Origin: Cladopsammia gracilis
Lineage: Eukaryota > Cnidaria > Anthozoa > Scleractinia > Dendrophylliidae
Reading direction: 5' to 3'
Assembly: GCA_022457155.1 (NCBI GenBank)
Contig: JAJGOT010000703.1
Span: 272,110 to 336,109, forward strand
DNA length: 64,000 nt
Each line of letters starts with the position of its first letter. Within the stretch, counting starts at the first letter, position 1. Made by a program: the position numbers and the translations under genes. Below the pieces are notes generated by a model. It was given only the letters and a program-made list of their open reading frames with translations, was not told the origin of the DNA and ran no database searches. Positions 9,976-21,929 of the stretch are shown one piece after another.

Positions 9976-11366
9976 TCTGTGTCACAGTTTTTCTCTCTGA
10001 TTGCCTGGCGTTTCGATTATGATGATGGCGATGACGATGATGGTGACGATGATGATGACGTGACTTCCACTTCCTCTCGCGCTCACGGGAAGTGCCTTTG
10101 TCGCTATCACTACTACTACTGCTTCTGCGCCGGTCAGTTTTACCTTCAGGTGTACCCTGGCATCCCTCCCCCTCAAAGGAAGTATGTTTGTCCTCTTGTT
10201 CACTACCAGAGCTTTCGATGTTTGAATCCTGTTTGTCGTGACGTGTTCTTTGGGATTTTCTGTATTCTCTGTTAATTTCATCTTGTTTGTGCATTGCAGT
10301 GGATGTGTGGCTTTGTATGTTTGCCTCTTCAGTCACAGTCCCGAATGTTCTAAAGTCTTCAGACTCGTTGTTACCAGCTACAGTCCTTAAAAACTGTTCG
10401 TCTTCATTTGTGTGCGACTTAACTTTTCTTGTCAGCTTGTCCTTTTCTTTTTCATTAAGATGGCTGTGTTTTCTCTGTCTGTGTAAAACATCTCAACTTT
10501 CTTCGTTTTCTTCCTCGCTGCTGCTGCTGCTGCTGCTAGTCCGTTGTCTTCTGTGTTGTCTAGTACCACTGTTAGATGCAAACTTTAATCGTTCATGTTT
10601 TAAATCATTTGGCTTCCACATTTCATGTTCTTCACTTGATGAGGTGTTATTACGTTCGTCATTTTCCCTTCCTAAAAAGCGCTGTGCAGTTTTTGGTGAC
10701 AATTCCTCATTTTTCTCATCACTTCTATGCCTTTCTCCCCGTGTTTTAACTGTTATTAACTTTTCACTCCTTTCATTGCTGGGTACTGAATAGTTTTGCT
10801 GTTATTGTATTGTTCTTTCGGATGATTCCTGATCTTTCTGATAGAGCTTGCTGTCAATTCTCTGACTGAGGTGACTTGGAACGTCGTCGTGGAGACTTAT
10901 AGTGTCTCCGTGGGGACTTCGAGTATTTTCGTGGAGACATCGAGTGTGGTCGTGGAGAATTTGACTGTCTCAGCAGAGACCTCGAGTGCCTCCGTGGAGA
11001 CTTCGAGTGTTCTCGTGGAGACTTCGAGCGTCGTCACAAGACATTTGGGTGTCTTTCTGAAAACTTTAAGCGCCTTTGCGGAGAATTGGCGTGTCTTTGT
11101 GGGGACGTACGTGTTCGTGGAGACTGTGATTGCCTCGATGAAGAACGATTTTCTAGAGATGCGGGACGTTTCCTATCAAAAGATTCGACTCGTCTACGCG
11201 GAGAAGTAGAGCGGCCACGAGGGGACCTTGACCGTCTGTGTGGTGATCGTGCACGTCCTTGTGGAGACCTTGAACGTCTGGATAGAAAACGACGACAGGA
11301 AGGAGAAAAACGACGTCAGGCATTGCGCGTTTCATCAGGAGAAGACGGTGGAGGTGTTCGATAGCG
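9968..11366 (-). pseudogene. Arg/Ser-rich (RS-domain) gene remnant, copy 1
   Basis: Read on the minus strand from an acceptor-like TTTTTATAG (exon start 11366), the sequence encodes RYRTPPPSSPDE and then a long RS domain with units such as RRSRSPQGRARSP, RRSKSP and RRHSRS. Stops TGA interrupt this frame near 11301, 11036 and 10868. A second open frame from about 10790 down to 9968 is Ser/Glu/Arg-rich (TSSSSSSSEEENEES, RRRSSSSSDSDKG), has a His/Arg stretch (KSRHHHRHHHRHRHHH) and carries one TGA near 10490. RS domains are typical of splicing-associated proteins, including SR-type cyclophilins; the RYRTPPP start recalls that group, but no cyclophilin domain is in the window. Broken frames suggest a pseudogene, although unmodelled introns could remove some stops. 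Confidence 0.6.
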
Positions 11367-11787
11367 CTATAAAAAGGTAAAAGAATGGTTATTGAAGAAT
11401 TTGATTCAGTGATATGCTGGGTACTCTGCAAATGGCAGTGACACTATTAAAGGAAATTAGTCCTGTTTTAACTGTGGCTGTGACAGTTCAGGGAGCCCAC
11501 ACTGTAATAGTGCTACGAACCTTTTAAGATCTTTGGAAAACACTTGACAAAGTGTAAATAACTTAACAAAATGTGGATGAATGACTGGTATTATATACCA
11601 TTCATTATATACTCAGATGATCTAACCAAATTTACAAAAACATCCCCATGGGTGAGGGTCACTAGTTGTCAGCCTCAGTCACGCTACCCACCCCTCCCAT
11701 GTGCATTATGGTTGACACTCTCCTTTTCCCCAGCTCTCTGTGGCACTCAAGCTGCCCGGTCCATTCTGGCTGGGAGGCTTTACAGCA

Positions 11788-11980
11788 TCCCAGCTGGTAG
11801 CCTGCGAGCAGTCTCTCTTTTTCCGCTAAAGTCAGTAGGGACGAACGCAAAAAAAATAGCGAGCGAGCCGCGAGTAGCCCGCGCTACTCGCGGCTCGCTC
11901 ATCACGCTATTTTTTGGCGTTCGTCCCTACTGACTTTTATAGCGGAAAAAGAGAGACTGCTCGCAGGCTACCAGCTGGGA
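11788..11980. mobile_element. 193-bp fold-back hairpin element
   Basis: The two arms (11788-11880 and 11885-11980) are nearly perfect reverse complements, beginning TCCCAGCTGGTAGCCTGCGA and ending in its complement. A few small indels near the A-tract and the AGCGAGCGAGCC region are the only mismatches. There is no coding capacity. Such near-perfect arms indicate a recent or conversion-maintained hairpin MITE. No clear target duplication is visible. Confidence 0.85.
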
Positions 11981-13784
11981 CCATTGTGTCCAACTATCAT
12001 GAGCACTAAGATCGACCATATGAGCAGCGAATGACCACATTTAACCCCTCCCCACCCCCTAGGATAATACCGTCACCCAAGTGGGGCCAACAACCATAAA
12101 GCCCAGTCACTGGTCAATATCGGGGCCACTTTTGAGAACGTCTCCCTCGTGCTCAATCAATCAATGACTTTATTTAAGTGTCAATGTACCTAGCCGAGGG
12201 CAAAAACCCACATTTGTTGTGGCTAATTTACTTTATGAACTCTCTCCACTGACTACAGTCATGTAGTGGGGAAAAGTGTTGCATGACGACACAAATAATT
12301 AACGGCTGCGTAGCAGGCTACTCGTCAGAGCGAATCAGATGCGAATTTTTACGGTGGCTAATTTACCTTATCAACTCTCTCCACTGACTACAGTCATGTA
12401 GTGGGGAAGAGTGTTGCATGACGACACAAATAATTAACGGCTGCGTAGGAGGCTACTCGTCAGCGAATCAGATGCGAAGTTTTACGGTGGCTAATTTACC
12501 TTATCAACTCAGTTGAAATTTTCATGTTTCAATTCCCCACTAGCACAGCATCACAGTTTCTTTAAAAATGAACCCCTTTGCTAATTTATCACTGTTTCTT
12601 TTTCTAGTAAAAGCTTAGCAAAGGCACCAATCTTATCATTTGCATAATATTATTCATGACTGTTTTCGTACCATATTGCCTCTTCCTCGTAAAATTCTTT
12701 CAGACTTAGAAACCTACCGCTGAGGGGGATAAATCGATCGGAAAAGCGTGAGTCTCGTTTGGGTTGGGGGGGGGGGGGGGGCGTTGGGGGGCGGGGAGCA
12801 TCCTCCACCGGAAAAAGTTGAAACAAATGGCTAGAAATGCATAACAGTCAAACGCAATCACATCCCGGGAATCACACCAACTACAAAAACTCATTTCTAA
12901 ATAATAAAAGGTAGTGACACATACTTCAGCATCAAATTAATGGACATGATACAAAATTAGAAATGACAGCAGGCACACCAGGGCCTATAAGCTTCTTTCG
13001 GTCAAAAATTACCCACTTATTCAAGACTGAGTTCAATTCGATACCTAGCTTTATAACCTGACATTTAAACATACAATTTTATCTGCAAATAAACGACTGT
13101 TAAATATAATATTGAATAAGCGAGAATACGGAAAACGACCTTGTGTTGTAGCATATCTAGGTTTTCCGTTAAATCTTTTTATCCTGTGCCTGCAAACAGG
13201 AATCCTTCCCTATACACGCTAAAAAGCTGTCATTTGTGGTCACGTGTCTATGTTTCGCTGTTTTTATGTCATGGCGATTTTGAGGTTTTTGCCCCAAATT
13301 AAAACTAAGTACCTTTGTCGTACACAAAATGCTAACATGTAGAACACTAAGAGGAAGATAAACTATGATCAGAGTCTCATTTAGCGAGTTTTCCAAGAAG
13401 AAGTGATAAACTTGAAAATATCAGCCCAATTTTTCAAGTTGTAATCCATTTCCATATTGGCCATCTGCAGCCCAAGACACTTATTTTTTACTCTTAAAGC
13501 ACTAGTAGAACTGACCTTATTTTTGGGTTTCCATTGATATAAATATGTCGACAAGGAGAGGGAAAAAGAAGGCACGTATTCAAAGTTATTATTAAAGTAC
13601 ATGTTATACAGTAGATAACATTTACGGAGGTGCATGTGAAACGATCGGTGATTTTAATAATAGATCATTTGGGTCCTGTTATTTGGTCCGCGTTTCGGTT
13701 TTTTAGTAAAGCAGAATACTGTGTGTTAGGCCTTACGAAAATTGTATAGAAAAGTCTCCTTCAAACTAAAAGCCTTTTAAAATG
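11981..13784. other. Intergenic interval with a ~134-bp tandem duplication
   Basis: Two full copies and a partial third of a ~134-bp unit start at 12221, 12356 and 12489 (GGCTAATTTACC; ATTAACGGCTGCGTAG). A run of G occurs near 12768-12782. The sequence CAATCAATCAATGACTTTAT near 12152 looks like a retroelement 3' end. No gene is supported. Confidence 0.6.
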
Positions 13785-14913
13785 CAATTCGGGGATTCCC
13801 CTTATGGCCTCAGATGACGTAAAGCAATGAGTAGTGTTTCCGCTTTTCTAAGAAAGTCTATTTTTGTTTCATTCTCAGAACGTTCTTCAGATGTGCTGTC
13901 AGATAGGCACTTGATCCTTTCATTTAAAATGTCTGCAAAGTAAAGTCTCTTTTTAAAAATGTATTATGAAATTAATTTAAGTTATTGAAAGTATTTTTTT
14001 ATTCCCTAAAAATACGTCAGGTGATATAAATGACAAAATCGGAAATCGTTAAAACATTCTGTTGCGTGACCTGCTCACGACCTCATCACACTGAACATTG
14101 CTGATGGTCTAGAAACCATTTATTCACTCTTATTATTCGTATTTAGAGATGGCTTTCAAAAGCCAACTTAAGGAGGGTAGCCAAATGGAACAGCGGAAAA
14201 GTAAAAAAATCTCTAGTTGTTTGCTTATAAGATAAAGGGACACCAATAACAGAAGCGATTTATCAACAATCTGATAAAAAATTAACAATTATTTCTCTTC
14301 CGGGAGGGGAGGGAGAACCGACGGGAAGCTCGTACTAGCATCTCTTGGTAAGGGCGTGATACAAACTTCATTTTCCCCTTAAGGGATACCAAAAGAAAAT
14401 ATTAACAAGAATTTTCTCTGTTTTCATTAGCGATTGCTTGCTTTTATCGTCAAAATACCAGTTGCAGTGAGATTATGAAAGCAATTACGTGGCATTGATT
14501 GTATTTCTTTAAAGACCAGGATTCGAGATATAAAACAACACTGTGTTTTTACGATATTTTTTAGTGGTTTTCACGGCGGCCATGCAATGACATTACCATC
14601 CTTCGCCAGAAAAGTATATTTTTTTGCAAATGATTTCTATTGTTTCTGACCACCAACATGGCCGCTGTGAAATCCACCCATACTCAATATGACATTACAA
14701 TCAATAAGTGAATACACTGTATAAACCAATATAACACATTTGGTTTTATTGTCATAACAAGAGTACATTAAAAACATACCAAAAACATTACACGCGTGTA
14801 TGCTTACATAGCCTGCTGCAAATACCACAGTGAGCCTGGAAGAGCTTGTGTGAGCACAAGAAAAAACTTTCAAATTCTCCCAAAATTCTTTTACATTGGG
14901 CCATGTAAACAAT

Positions 14914-15258
14914 AATTAAGTGAGAGGTAATAACTGTATTCACATAGCCCCCTTTTATAAAACCCAAGAGAAGGGATCACATATAAAAGTGACAGGGATG
15001 CTCATCAGAAATGATTAAAGTAACCATACAAGGTGCCTTAATTAAGCAAGAGGTGATAACTGTATTTACATAACCTCCTGTTAAACCCAAGAGGAGGGAT
15101 CACATATAAAAGTGACAGGGATGCTCATCAGAGATGATTAAAGTAACCATACAAGGTGCCTTAATTAAGCAGGAGGTAATAACTGTATTTACATAACCTC
15201 CTGTTAAACCCAAGAGGAGGAATCACATATAAAAGTGACAGGGATGCTAATCAGAAAC
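14914..15258. repeat. ~125-bp tandem repeat, three copies
   Basis: Units start with ATTAAG at 14914, 15041 and 15164 and include CACATATAAAAGTGACAGGG. Unit 3 has a single copy at about 41400-41490, so this array expanded in unit 2 or collapsed in unit 3. Non-coding. Confidence 0.85.
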
Positions 15259-17122
15259 AAGGTGTCTGAATCTGGTTTTGTAGGCATGACTCTGATCCAA
15301 TAGGATAAAACCACCCTGTCACTTTAACATGGCACAACCACACCCCACACCCCACACCCCACACCCCACACGCCACACCCCTTATCAGAATGCTATCTAT
15401 AACACACCAATCCACTTATCAATTCCCAAGAAGGGGAGGAAGAGGGCAGATGTGGATCATTCAAACTCTATATTGTCATTTACAACGTCAGCAATTTGTC
15501 TTGAAGTCTGAGCCCCAGGGTGGGGACATTTGAATATTTGGTTAACAAGAGATGACAAAACTTTGTTGCAAAAATATTCAAATAAAAAGGAATATAATTT
15601 ATCCAGGGTGATGGGATTTTCATCTGATTTAAGTTACATTTTTGGTTCTAGGATGGAGATTGAACAGAACAAAAATTCTTCAGAAAAGTTGAATGCTCCA
15701 CATACACCCATCTCACCCCACCACCAGTTGATTTGGGACATTAAAGGGTGGGTTTATTTAAATTACCCCGAAAAATATTATAAAACTTAAACCTAATAGT
15801 ACAAATCTTATGTAATTCTTGAATACTCTCCAGAGTAAATTAATTAAAGACTGGTTATGGTCAGTCAAGAGATTAATGAGATCATATAATGGTCTCATAG
15901 TTCTTTTGGCTAAAAATGCCACAGTTCTATAGCTAATAGTTCACTTATAATAACTTATAATTCACTTATAACAATACTTGCACTGTATATTTAAATCGTT
16001 TAAGGGTGGGTATACAAGCCAAGCATTATTATATTTATAAGGTCACAGTTAAACTATGTAATGGCCACATGCAGTCCTCTCTATGCGAACTCAAAATGTT
16101 CCAGTTAACAGTTTGATCAGTAAGAAATTTTACTGTCAGCGTTAAAAAACGAATATACATCATGTACATAATAATTATTAAAACCAAACTTACACAATAA
16201 AATGTTTATACTGTACATTACAGATTTGTACTGGTCAACCATTCATGAAAATTATTGAGCCTGAGTGCAAAAAGGCCCATTCATGCAAATTTCATTACTG
16301 ATTAATAATTCACCTAGTTAATAATTGAGCCAATTAGTCTATTCTGATTGGCTTTTACATGTATTCTCGGAAATTATACTCTAGTCATACTTGACATGTA
16401 TAATTATTCTGTCTTTCACACTCATCTTTTTAACATTTAGCTAATTCCTTAGCTATTGAAAAGCCTGGTATTGTAAACCAGTATACTGTAACTTACAATA
16501 TTACCTCGATCACTATCAGAAATGTTTGAGATATCAAGTTTTTAGTTGTGAGACCAGCAAGAATTTATTTTAAAAATCAAAATTATTGAAGTAAAAAAAA
16601 GGAAAAGCCAACAAAATGAAATAAATCATCTAGTAACCCTTAAACATTTTATCGCCATTTAACTCAATTAAAGCTTATAAATTACAACAAAAAGTTAAAA
16701 CCACACATTGTTTCTGACTATTTAAATTTTTGTTGATGCCATAATGCATATTATGTCATCAAACTTTACAGTGCAACGTTGGAAAAAGCTGGCAACAAAA
16801 TGTATACATGTGATACTTTTATGTAATTGAAGTTACAGTTGAACCGCTATACAGAGGCCCTAAGTCCTCGTGGAACTCACAAGTGGCTACTTGGGTAATA
16901 TGGCCACTTGATCTCCTTAATAGGGATTTTGTCAGAAATTATCATAATGCGCAGCATAAATGTCACTTCATGCCCATTTGAATATAACATTTTTGATAGT
17001 TGGAGGCTTTGTCACAACTGTTGAACATAATACAGCCTGTGTTCATACTGTAATTCCAAGCTGGTAATTTCAAAGTTCATGTACTAAAAAGAACAACAAA
17101 AGAGTCCCAAACAAAGTTTGTG

Positions 17123-17464
17123 ACTAATAATAAATAGAGGATATTACATGGCCGCGCGAAGATACGAAATTTCTCTTCGAGTGTTGAAAAATATTTCACG
17201 AGTGAGCGCAGCGAACGAGTGAAATATTTTTCAACACGAGAACAGAAATTTCGTATCTTCAAGCGGCCATGTAATGTTCTGTTTATTATATATTAAACAC
17301 CAATGAAATCAAACCATTTCACTTTAATATTTTTTTGAAGTCCTAAAGTAGAACAACGTGTCAACGGTGATCTTTTCACGTGTGAAAATAACATGTTATT
17401 CTCACGTGTGAAGATATGATGTTTACGCGCGAAAGCTCACCTGATATTTCATTGGTGTTTATAT
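17123..17464. mobile_element. ~340-bp hairpin-rich insertion present only in unit 2
   Basis: Unit 3 reads straight from TTTGTGACTAATAATAATAA into TACAATCTTTATTACCG (43360-43400), while unit 2 has about 340 extra bases at this point. The insert holds one strong inverted repeat (17137-17275; arms with TTACATGGCCGC and CGAAATTTCT) and a second pair of ends (AACACCAATGAAAT near 17295 and ATTTCATTGGTGTT near 17450). No coding capacity. It could be one composite MITE or two nested ones. Confidence 0.75.
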
Positions 17465-18399
17465 AATAATAATAAATAATAAAATCTTTATTACCGTGTC
17501 TATGTATTTAGCTCATAGAGCTAATTGGGGACACCTACTATTACAAAATAAAAAGAATAATTTTGATTCTGTAGGTAATGATCATGAATTCCTCATGTGA
17601 ATAATGCAAAAAAAAAATGGGGGATCACCGGCTTTGCTTACAAGACTGTAAATGGCCACAATAGTCTAAAAATATTGTAAATGAATCTCTGAAATGCAAC
17701 TCTTTACGTTAAATTTTATATCTGTTGGTCTGTTAAGTAAATTCATTCAACCAGTGATGTCCCTTAAAAGGAAAGCTAATCTTTAAACTACAAGCATTTA
17801 ATTTGAAAACTCAAACAGCCTCAAGTTGGTTGCATTTGATATCGGCAGGTAGAAAAATAAAATAATAAATTCCTACATTAATATTTTTATTCACTTTTTT
17901 TACAATCTGTTGAGAGTTAAAAAAGAAAATTATCTATCAGAAAAAAATTGGGGGTCACCCACCTTCCAAGCAAGTTAAATCTAAGGAAAATTAACACAAC
18001 AACCACCAGCCTGTTATGTGCTTAGAGATATTTTCTTGTAAACAGGAGTGCTCATGCATGATGTAGTATGGCATTGTGACATAAATTGCGTGTGCAGTAA
18101 GGATGCACATGTATAACCAATGAGCGCGAATGTACAGTTGTACTGAATAGGTGTGGTTTCTTAATAGGGGTTCTATTTACAGCATTTATACTGATAATCA
18201 ATTTGAGACTTCGACAACTACTGGCCTCAGTTAACAGAGGGACATTTAATAGAGGTTCAACTGCAATAAATCATTCATCTTAAAAAAAAACTGAGATATT
18301 ATTGGTATGAAATGCCAACAGTGAAAGAACATTAATATTTGACTCACTACAGTGTAATGATGTTCCTAGAGCTCCACTGAGTAATTAACATCTCCTTAG

Positions 18400-18756
18400 A
18401 CTGAGACATTTAAAGCTCATGTTACCACGACCTGCAAAGGAAGAAGACATTAAAGGTATTAATATTATTTTTTGACTTTTTGTAAACTTATTATAAGCAT
18501 TAATATTTACTGTAAAAGTTTTTTTTTGTTTCACAGCGGTAATGCTGGCATTTTGAAAGTGCATGGGGCAAACTTGTGCAATTACAGACAGTGTTTGTAT
18601 CAGAAATCCAATGGCAAACATTTTGTTTGCACTTTAACTTTTGACATATGGCTGAAAAAAACTTCAGAAACCTGCTGGAAAAGATTAATATATTCTCTAA
18701 TTTTGAGAGATGCAGCAAAGCTGAGGACTAGTTTTAAAGCCTTGGTTCTAATTTAA
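18400..18756 (+). pseudogene. Splice-bounded decayed exon pair, unit 2 copy
   Basis: Same arrangement as 2340-2694: a 56-nt segment (18400-18455, reading LRHLKLMLPRPAKEEDIK) ends at AAAG|GTATTA, and a second segment follows TTTCACAG from 18537. Joining them in phase gives an early TGA after about six codons because of indels, so this copy is broken. Parts of other frames (for example MAEKNFRNLLEKI near 18647) resemble the unit 3 reading, which suggests a damaged ancestral coding sequence. Product unknown. Confidence 0.3.
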
Positions 18757-20082
18757 AAATTGAACTGAAAATTGGAGAAAAATAATTAATTTAAAATATA
18801 ACGTTCAGTGAGATACATTATTTTATCAGTTGATGAGATGTCGAAAGGCAGCCTCAGTGGGGTATGTGAAAATAAATGTAAATTATTTTGAATATTCATT
18901 AACTAACTAATCTTCAACATTTAAAGTAGAATGGATAAAAAATAAACATAAACAACAAATTATTGTTGCTAGGCTCTAGGCTGCATTGAAATGCTTCAAA
19001 TTTACCATGTCAGGAACATGGATTTTTTAGTTATTGTTTTTTTTAAATATTTATCTTGAGGTGTGTTTATCTTTAACAATTGTTGTTGTCAAAAAGTTTA
19101 ACGAAAAAGATAAAAGCATGGCGCAAGAGTTAAAGACTATAAAATTATATTACTTTCCTACAAATGAAATTCACTAATTTTGCATTATTGGGCTAATACA
19201 TGTGAGTGCTTCATGTTTATAATTTACTTCAATCTCCATTGGCTTCTTCTAATCTACAGAAATATGCTACTTCAAAGTTAATTTTATTACAGCTGACATA
19301 GAGATGAAAATTAAAGCAAAATTTAAAACAATACTGAAGTATAATGCAAAAAAGTTTACTCTTTATCCCTATTCCTGCATTCATGTTTGTATTTTAGAGA
19401 TAGAGTTTTTAAAATAATAATACCTGTATTAAGTGTCCAAATTCAAGATAATTCTGACATGAATATTGATCAGGGTAATTTTCCTAACTGAGGTGTAGCA
19501 TAAACATAAACAGTATTTATTTATTAATTGCGGAAAAACATGTAAATCATGTTGTTGCTAAATTAAAACAGAACTGTGGTATCAAGCCAGGAGCAAAATC
19601 AAAACTCTCTTTTCAAAAAAATACAATATTTTAAAGATCTTCAAACATGCTTATTAAAGTCATTAAGTGGCAAAAATTATTGACTTTGCTCAGAGAACAT
19701 TTTTCTAAGCCCAGATCGAAACAAAATGAAAGGAATTACTTCAAACAAATATGATAAATTTGGTCTCTATGACCTACACATGACAAAAAGTTTTACGTTG
19801 TAAAGATCAAAAGAATAACAGCTTATATAATTCAGAGTGACAACAAAAACAGTCTAAAATAGTGTTTATTTTACAAAAAATATATCTTTTTTAACAATTG
19901 TCAAAAGTCCACTGTAAGTAAACCTATTACTTTAACTTATTCTAATATTATTAACAACACACTTGTAAAAAAATAATAACAAGACAGGGGTACTAAAGCA
20001 TCCTAAAACAATTAAAACATACAAGTAGCTTTTGAAATGTCATCCAAGGAAAGTAAGCTTAATATGATTAAACTACACTATA

Positions 20083-20150
20083 AGTATGTATGATAGCAGT
20101 AATGTGCATGTATTCCTTCACGGTCAATCGGTATTAAATCCCCGTTACTT
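20083..20150. repeat. Single copy of the 56-bp minisatellite unit
   Basis: The sequence from AGTATGTATGATAGCAGTAA through CACGGTCAATCGGTATTAAA is one unit of the repeat that is expanded in units 1 and 3. It sits in the same position, about 60 bp past the stop codon of the minus-strand gene. Confidence 0.9.
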
Positions 20151-20209
20151 TGTTGAGATGATATTTATTTGGTTTTCTTATTTAAAAAATGAATGTTCAG
20201 TTGTAAGTT

Positions 20210-21865
20210 TTAAACAACAATTACCTTGTAGTTTTCATGCTCATCCTTAAAACACACAGCAATCTGACCCTCCATGGTAACTGTTATCCCTCTTATCCTC
20301 ATCCAAACCTTTTCTTCATCCAGCTGAATCCTTCTTACCAATTCACCACTGGTGGTGAATATCGTCACCCTCAGGCGGAATGTCGCTCGTTCTTCACCAG
20401 CGACGACAACATGTTCACCTGCCGGATGGCAAGCTATGCGATAATAGCGATCTCCTTCGATATTGATGTTGAATTTGTTCAGGTGTTGTCCCTCCACAGT
20501 GAATAAGTTAACACTGGAATCACCCCAGGCCATTACCATGACGCGGCCATCATTAGCAGCAGTGATATCTCTTCCATCCTTGATCTTTCCCTCGCCAAAA
20601 GTACAAAGAAATTTCCCGCTCTGCTCGTACACATCAACCACAAAAGGACTCAATACCAGTACTTTGCTGCCGCTAACTGTCAGTCTGCTGCCCCAGTCCC
20701 CTCTCCTCACAGGAAACTTGTGAAGTAGGTCAGCGGTGGCGTTGTACACCAGCACTTCCGGCTCATATTCCTCAGACCCAAGCCACTGCAGTCGGACCAG
20801 TACATAGATGCTGTTTTCCGCGTCAGTGGCGACATCAATAATATCTAACTTTGTATCGGCGTCATCAGTTTGGGGATTAAAACAGAGATGAAAATCTCCG
20901 TTGCTGTTAAACACCTTCAGGGTTTCACCTCCATTGTCTGCTATAATGAACTGTCCGTGTGTGTTTGTAGTGATACCTCTCGGATCCTTCAGCTTGTGCT
21001 TCTCTTTACCCCCCTGACCAAATGACCATGGTGTAACAATGCAGTGCTCCATGCCTTGTTTCTTTAGTACTTTAGCAACTCTTTCGTCACGGAGTAGATC
21101 GACTCTTTCTTCTCTGATTTCAAGACAAGGCAATTCTTGATCTTTCACAAAACAGACCATAAGCGTGACATCGTAAATGATGCGATTCACGTGACAAACG
21201 GTGGAAATGATATTTCTTCGTTCATCTTTATTAAAGCGAGATCTCAATCCTTTCTCCAACTCAACTGTGAAATATTCTTTAACAGCTGACACCTGGTGTA
21301 AGTCTTCAATACACACTCTACACGCTGCTAATGCATCCTCAGGGTTGTCAACAGTCTCCAGTATTGTCGCCATCACTCGATATTGCATGGCTAGTACGCG
21401 GTCAGACAGTTCCAATGCTTCATTTGCGAAGGCTTCCGTCGCTTTTCTGCGAGCGTCTTCGAATCGTTTTTTCGCGTTAGCAAGCGCTCTCGAAGCTGGT
21501 TCATCCAGGTCAGTAAGCTCCAGCCAGTTAGTCATTCGTTTAGTGAGAGAAAATGCTTCAGCACCAGCTGTTCCAGCTGCTACTTGTGCTGTTACCGCGC
21601 CTTGCTCGCTTCTGAACCTGGCCTTGTTAAAAACAATATACAACAGCTCAATTCCTTCTTTAAAAAAGCTGATGCTTGCTAATAAATCCTTCCTTGCTAA
21701 TCCATTCAACTTCGACTTTATCTCGTCGATTTCACGAACGATCAAGCCACGAAATTTCTGATCTGTCACATCGCCTTCCTTCAGCCTCTCGGCTGCTTTG
21801 TCCCTTCCTTTATTTACGAGCAAGCCAATAGTGGCTTTGAACACGGCCGTTATAATCGAAGACAT
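20210..21865 (-). CDS. Helical-domain/NHL-like beta-propeller protein, paralog B (551 aa)
   Basis: The start is set at the conserved MSSIITAVFKATIGLL (21863-21865); an in-frame Met seven codons upstream (21886) is possible. Layout: conserved helical segment (1-75), Ala-rich linker (about 85-105, AVTAQVAAGTAGAEAF), TPR-like helices (about 115-185, with ANAKKRFEDARRKATEAF), a conserved VCHVNRIIYDVT region, then propeller blades from about residue 275 (GITTNTHGQFIIADNGGETL; RDITAANDGRVMVMAWGDSS). B and C are clearly closer to each other than to A. There is no frame damage, so the gene is probably functional. No enzyme motif is visible. The C-terminus NYKVIVV overlaps a donor-like AAG|GTAATT. The upstream DNA differs completely from that of A and C, so its regulation has probably diverged. 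Confidence 0.87.
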   Translation of the reverse strand: MSSIITAVFKATIGLLVNKGRDKAAERLKEGDVTDQKFRGLIVREIDEIKSKLNGLARKDLLASISFFKEGIELLYIVFNKARFRSEQGAVTAQVAAGTAGAEAFSLTKRMTNWLELTDLDEPASRALANAKKRFEDARRKATEAFANEALELSDRVLAMQYRVMATILETVDNPEDALAACRVCIEDLHQVSAVKEYFTVELEKGLRSRFNKDERRNIISTVCHVNRIIYDVTLMVCFVKDQELPCLEIREERVDLLRDERVAKVLKKQGMEHCIVTPWSFGQGGKEKHKLKDPRGITTNTHGQFIIADNGGETLKVFNSNGDFHLCFNPQTDDADTKLDIIDVATDAENSIYVLVRLQWLGSEEYEPEVLVYNATADLLHKFPVRRGDWGSRLTVSGSKVLVLSPFVVDVYEQSGKFLCTFGEGKIKDGRDITAANDGRVMVMAWGDSSVNLFTVEGQHLNKFNINIEGDRYYRIACHPAGEHVVVAGEERATFRLRVTIFTTSGELVRRIQLDEEKVWMRIRGITVTMEGQIAVCFKDEHENYKVIVV

Positions 21866-21929
21866 ACTTTCAATGCTTTTCTCCAAATGCTTTTTCGTGT
21901 CTGATCTTTCCTAATCCTGTTGTGGCGCA

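Noticed and set aside
9814..10793. Two plus-strand frames of 153 and 168 codons
   Set aside because: They are antisense to the Arg/Ser-rich remnant; low-complexity Ser/Leu/Phe composition is the complement of the RS codons.
18472..18756. 94-codon plus-strand frame as an intact gene
   Set aside because: It runs through the intron-like tract and acceptor, and the reading is not conserved in frame with units 1 and 3; reported instead as part of a decayed exon pair.
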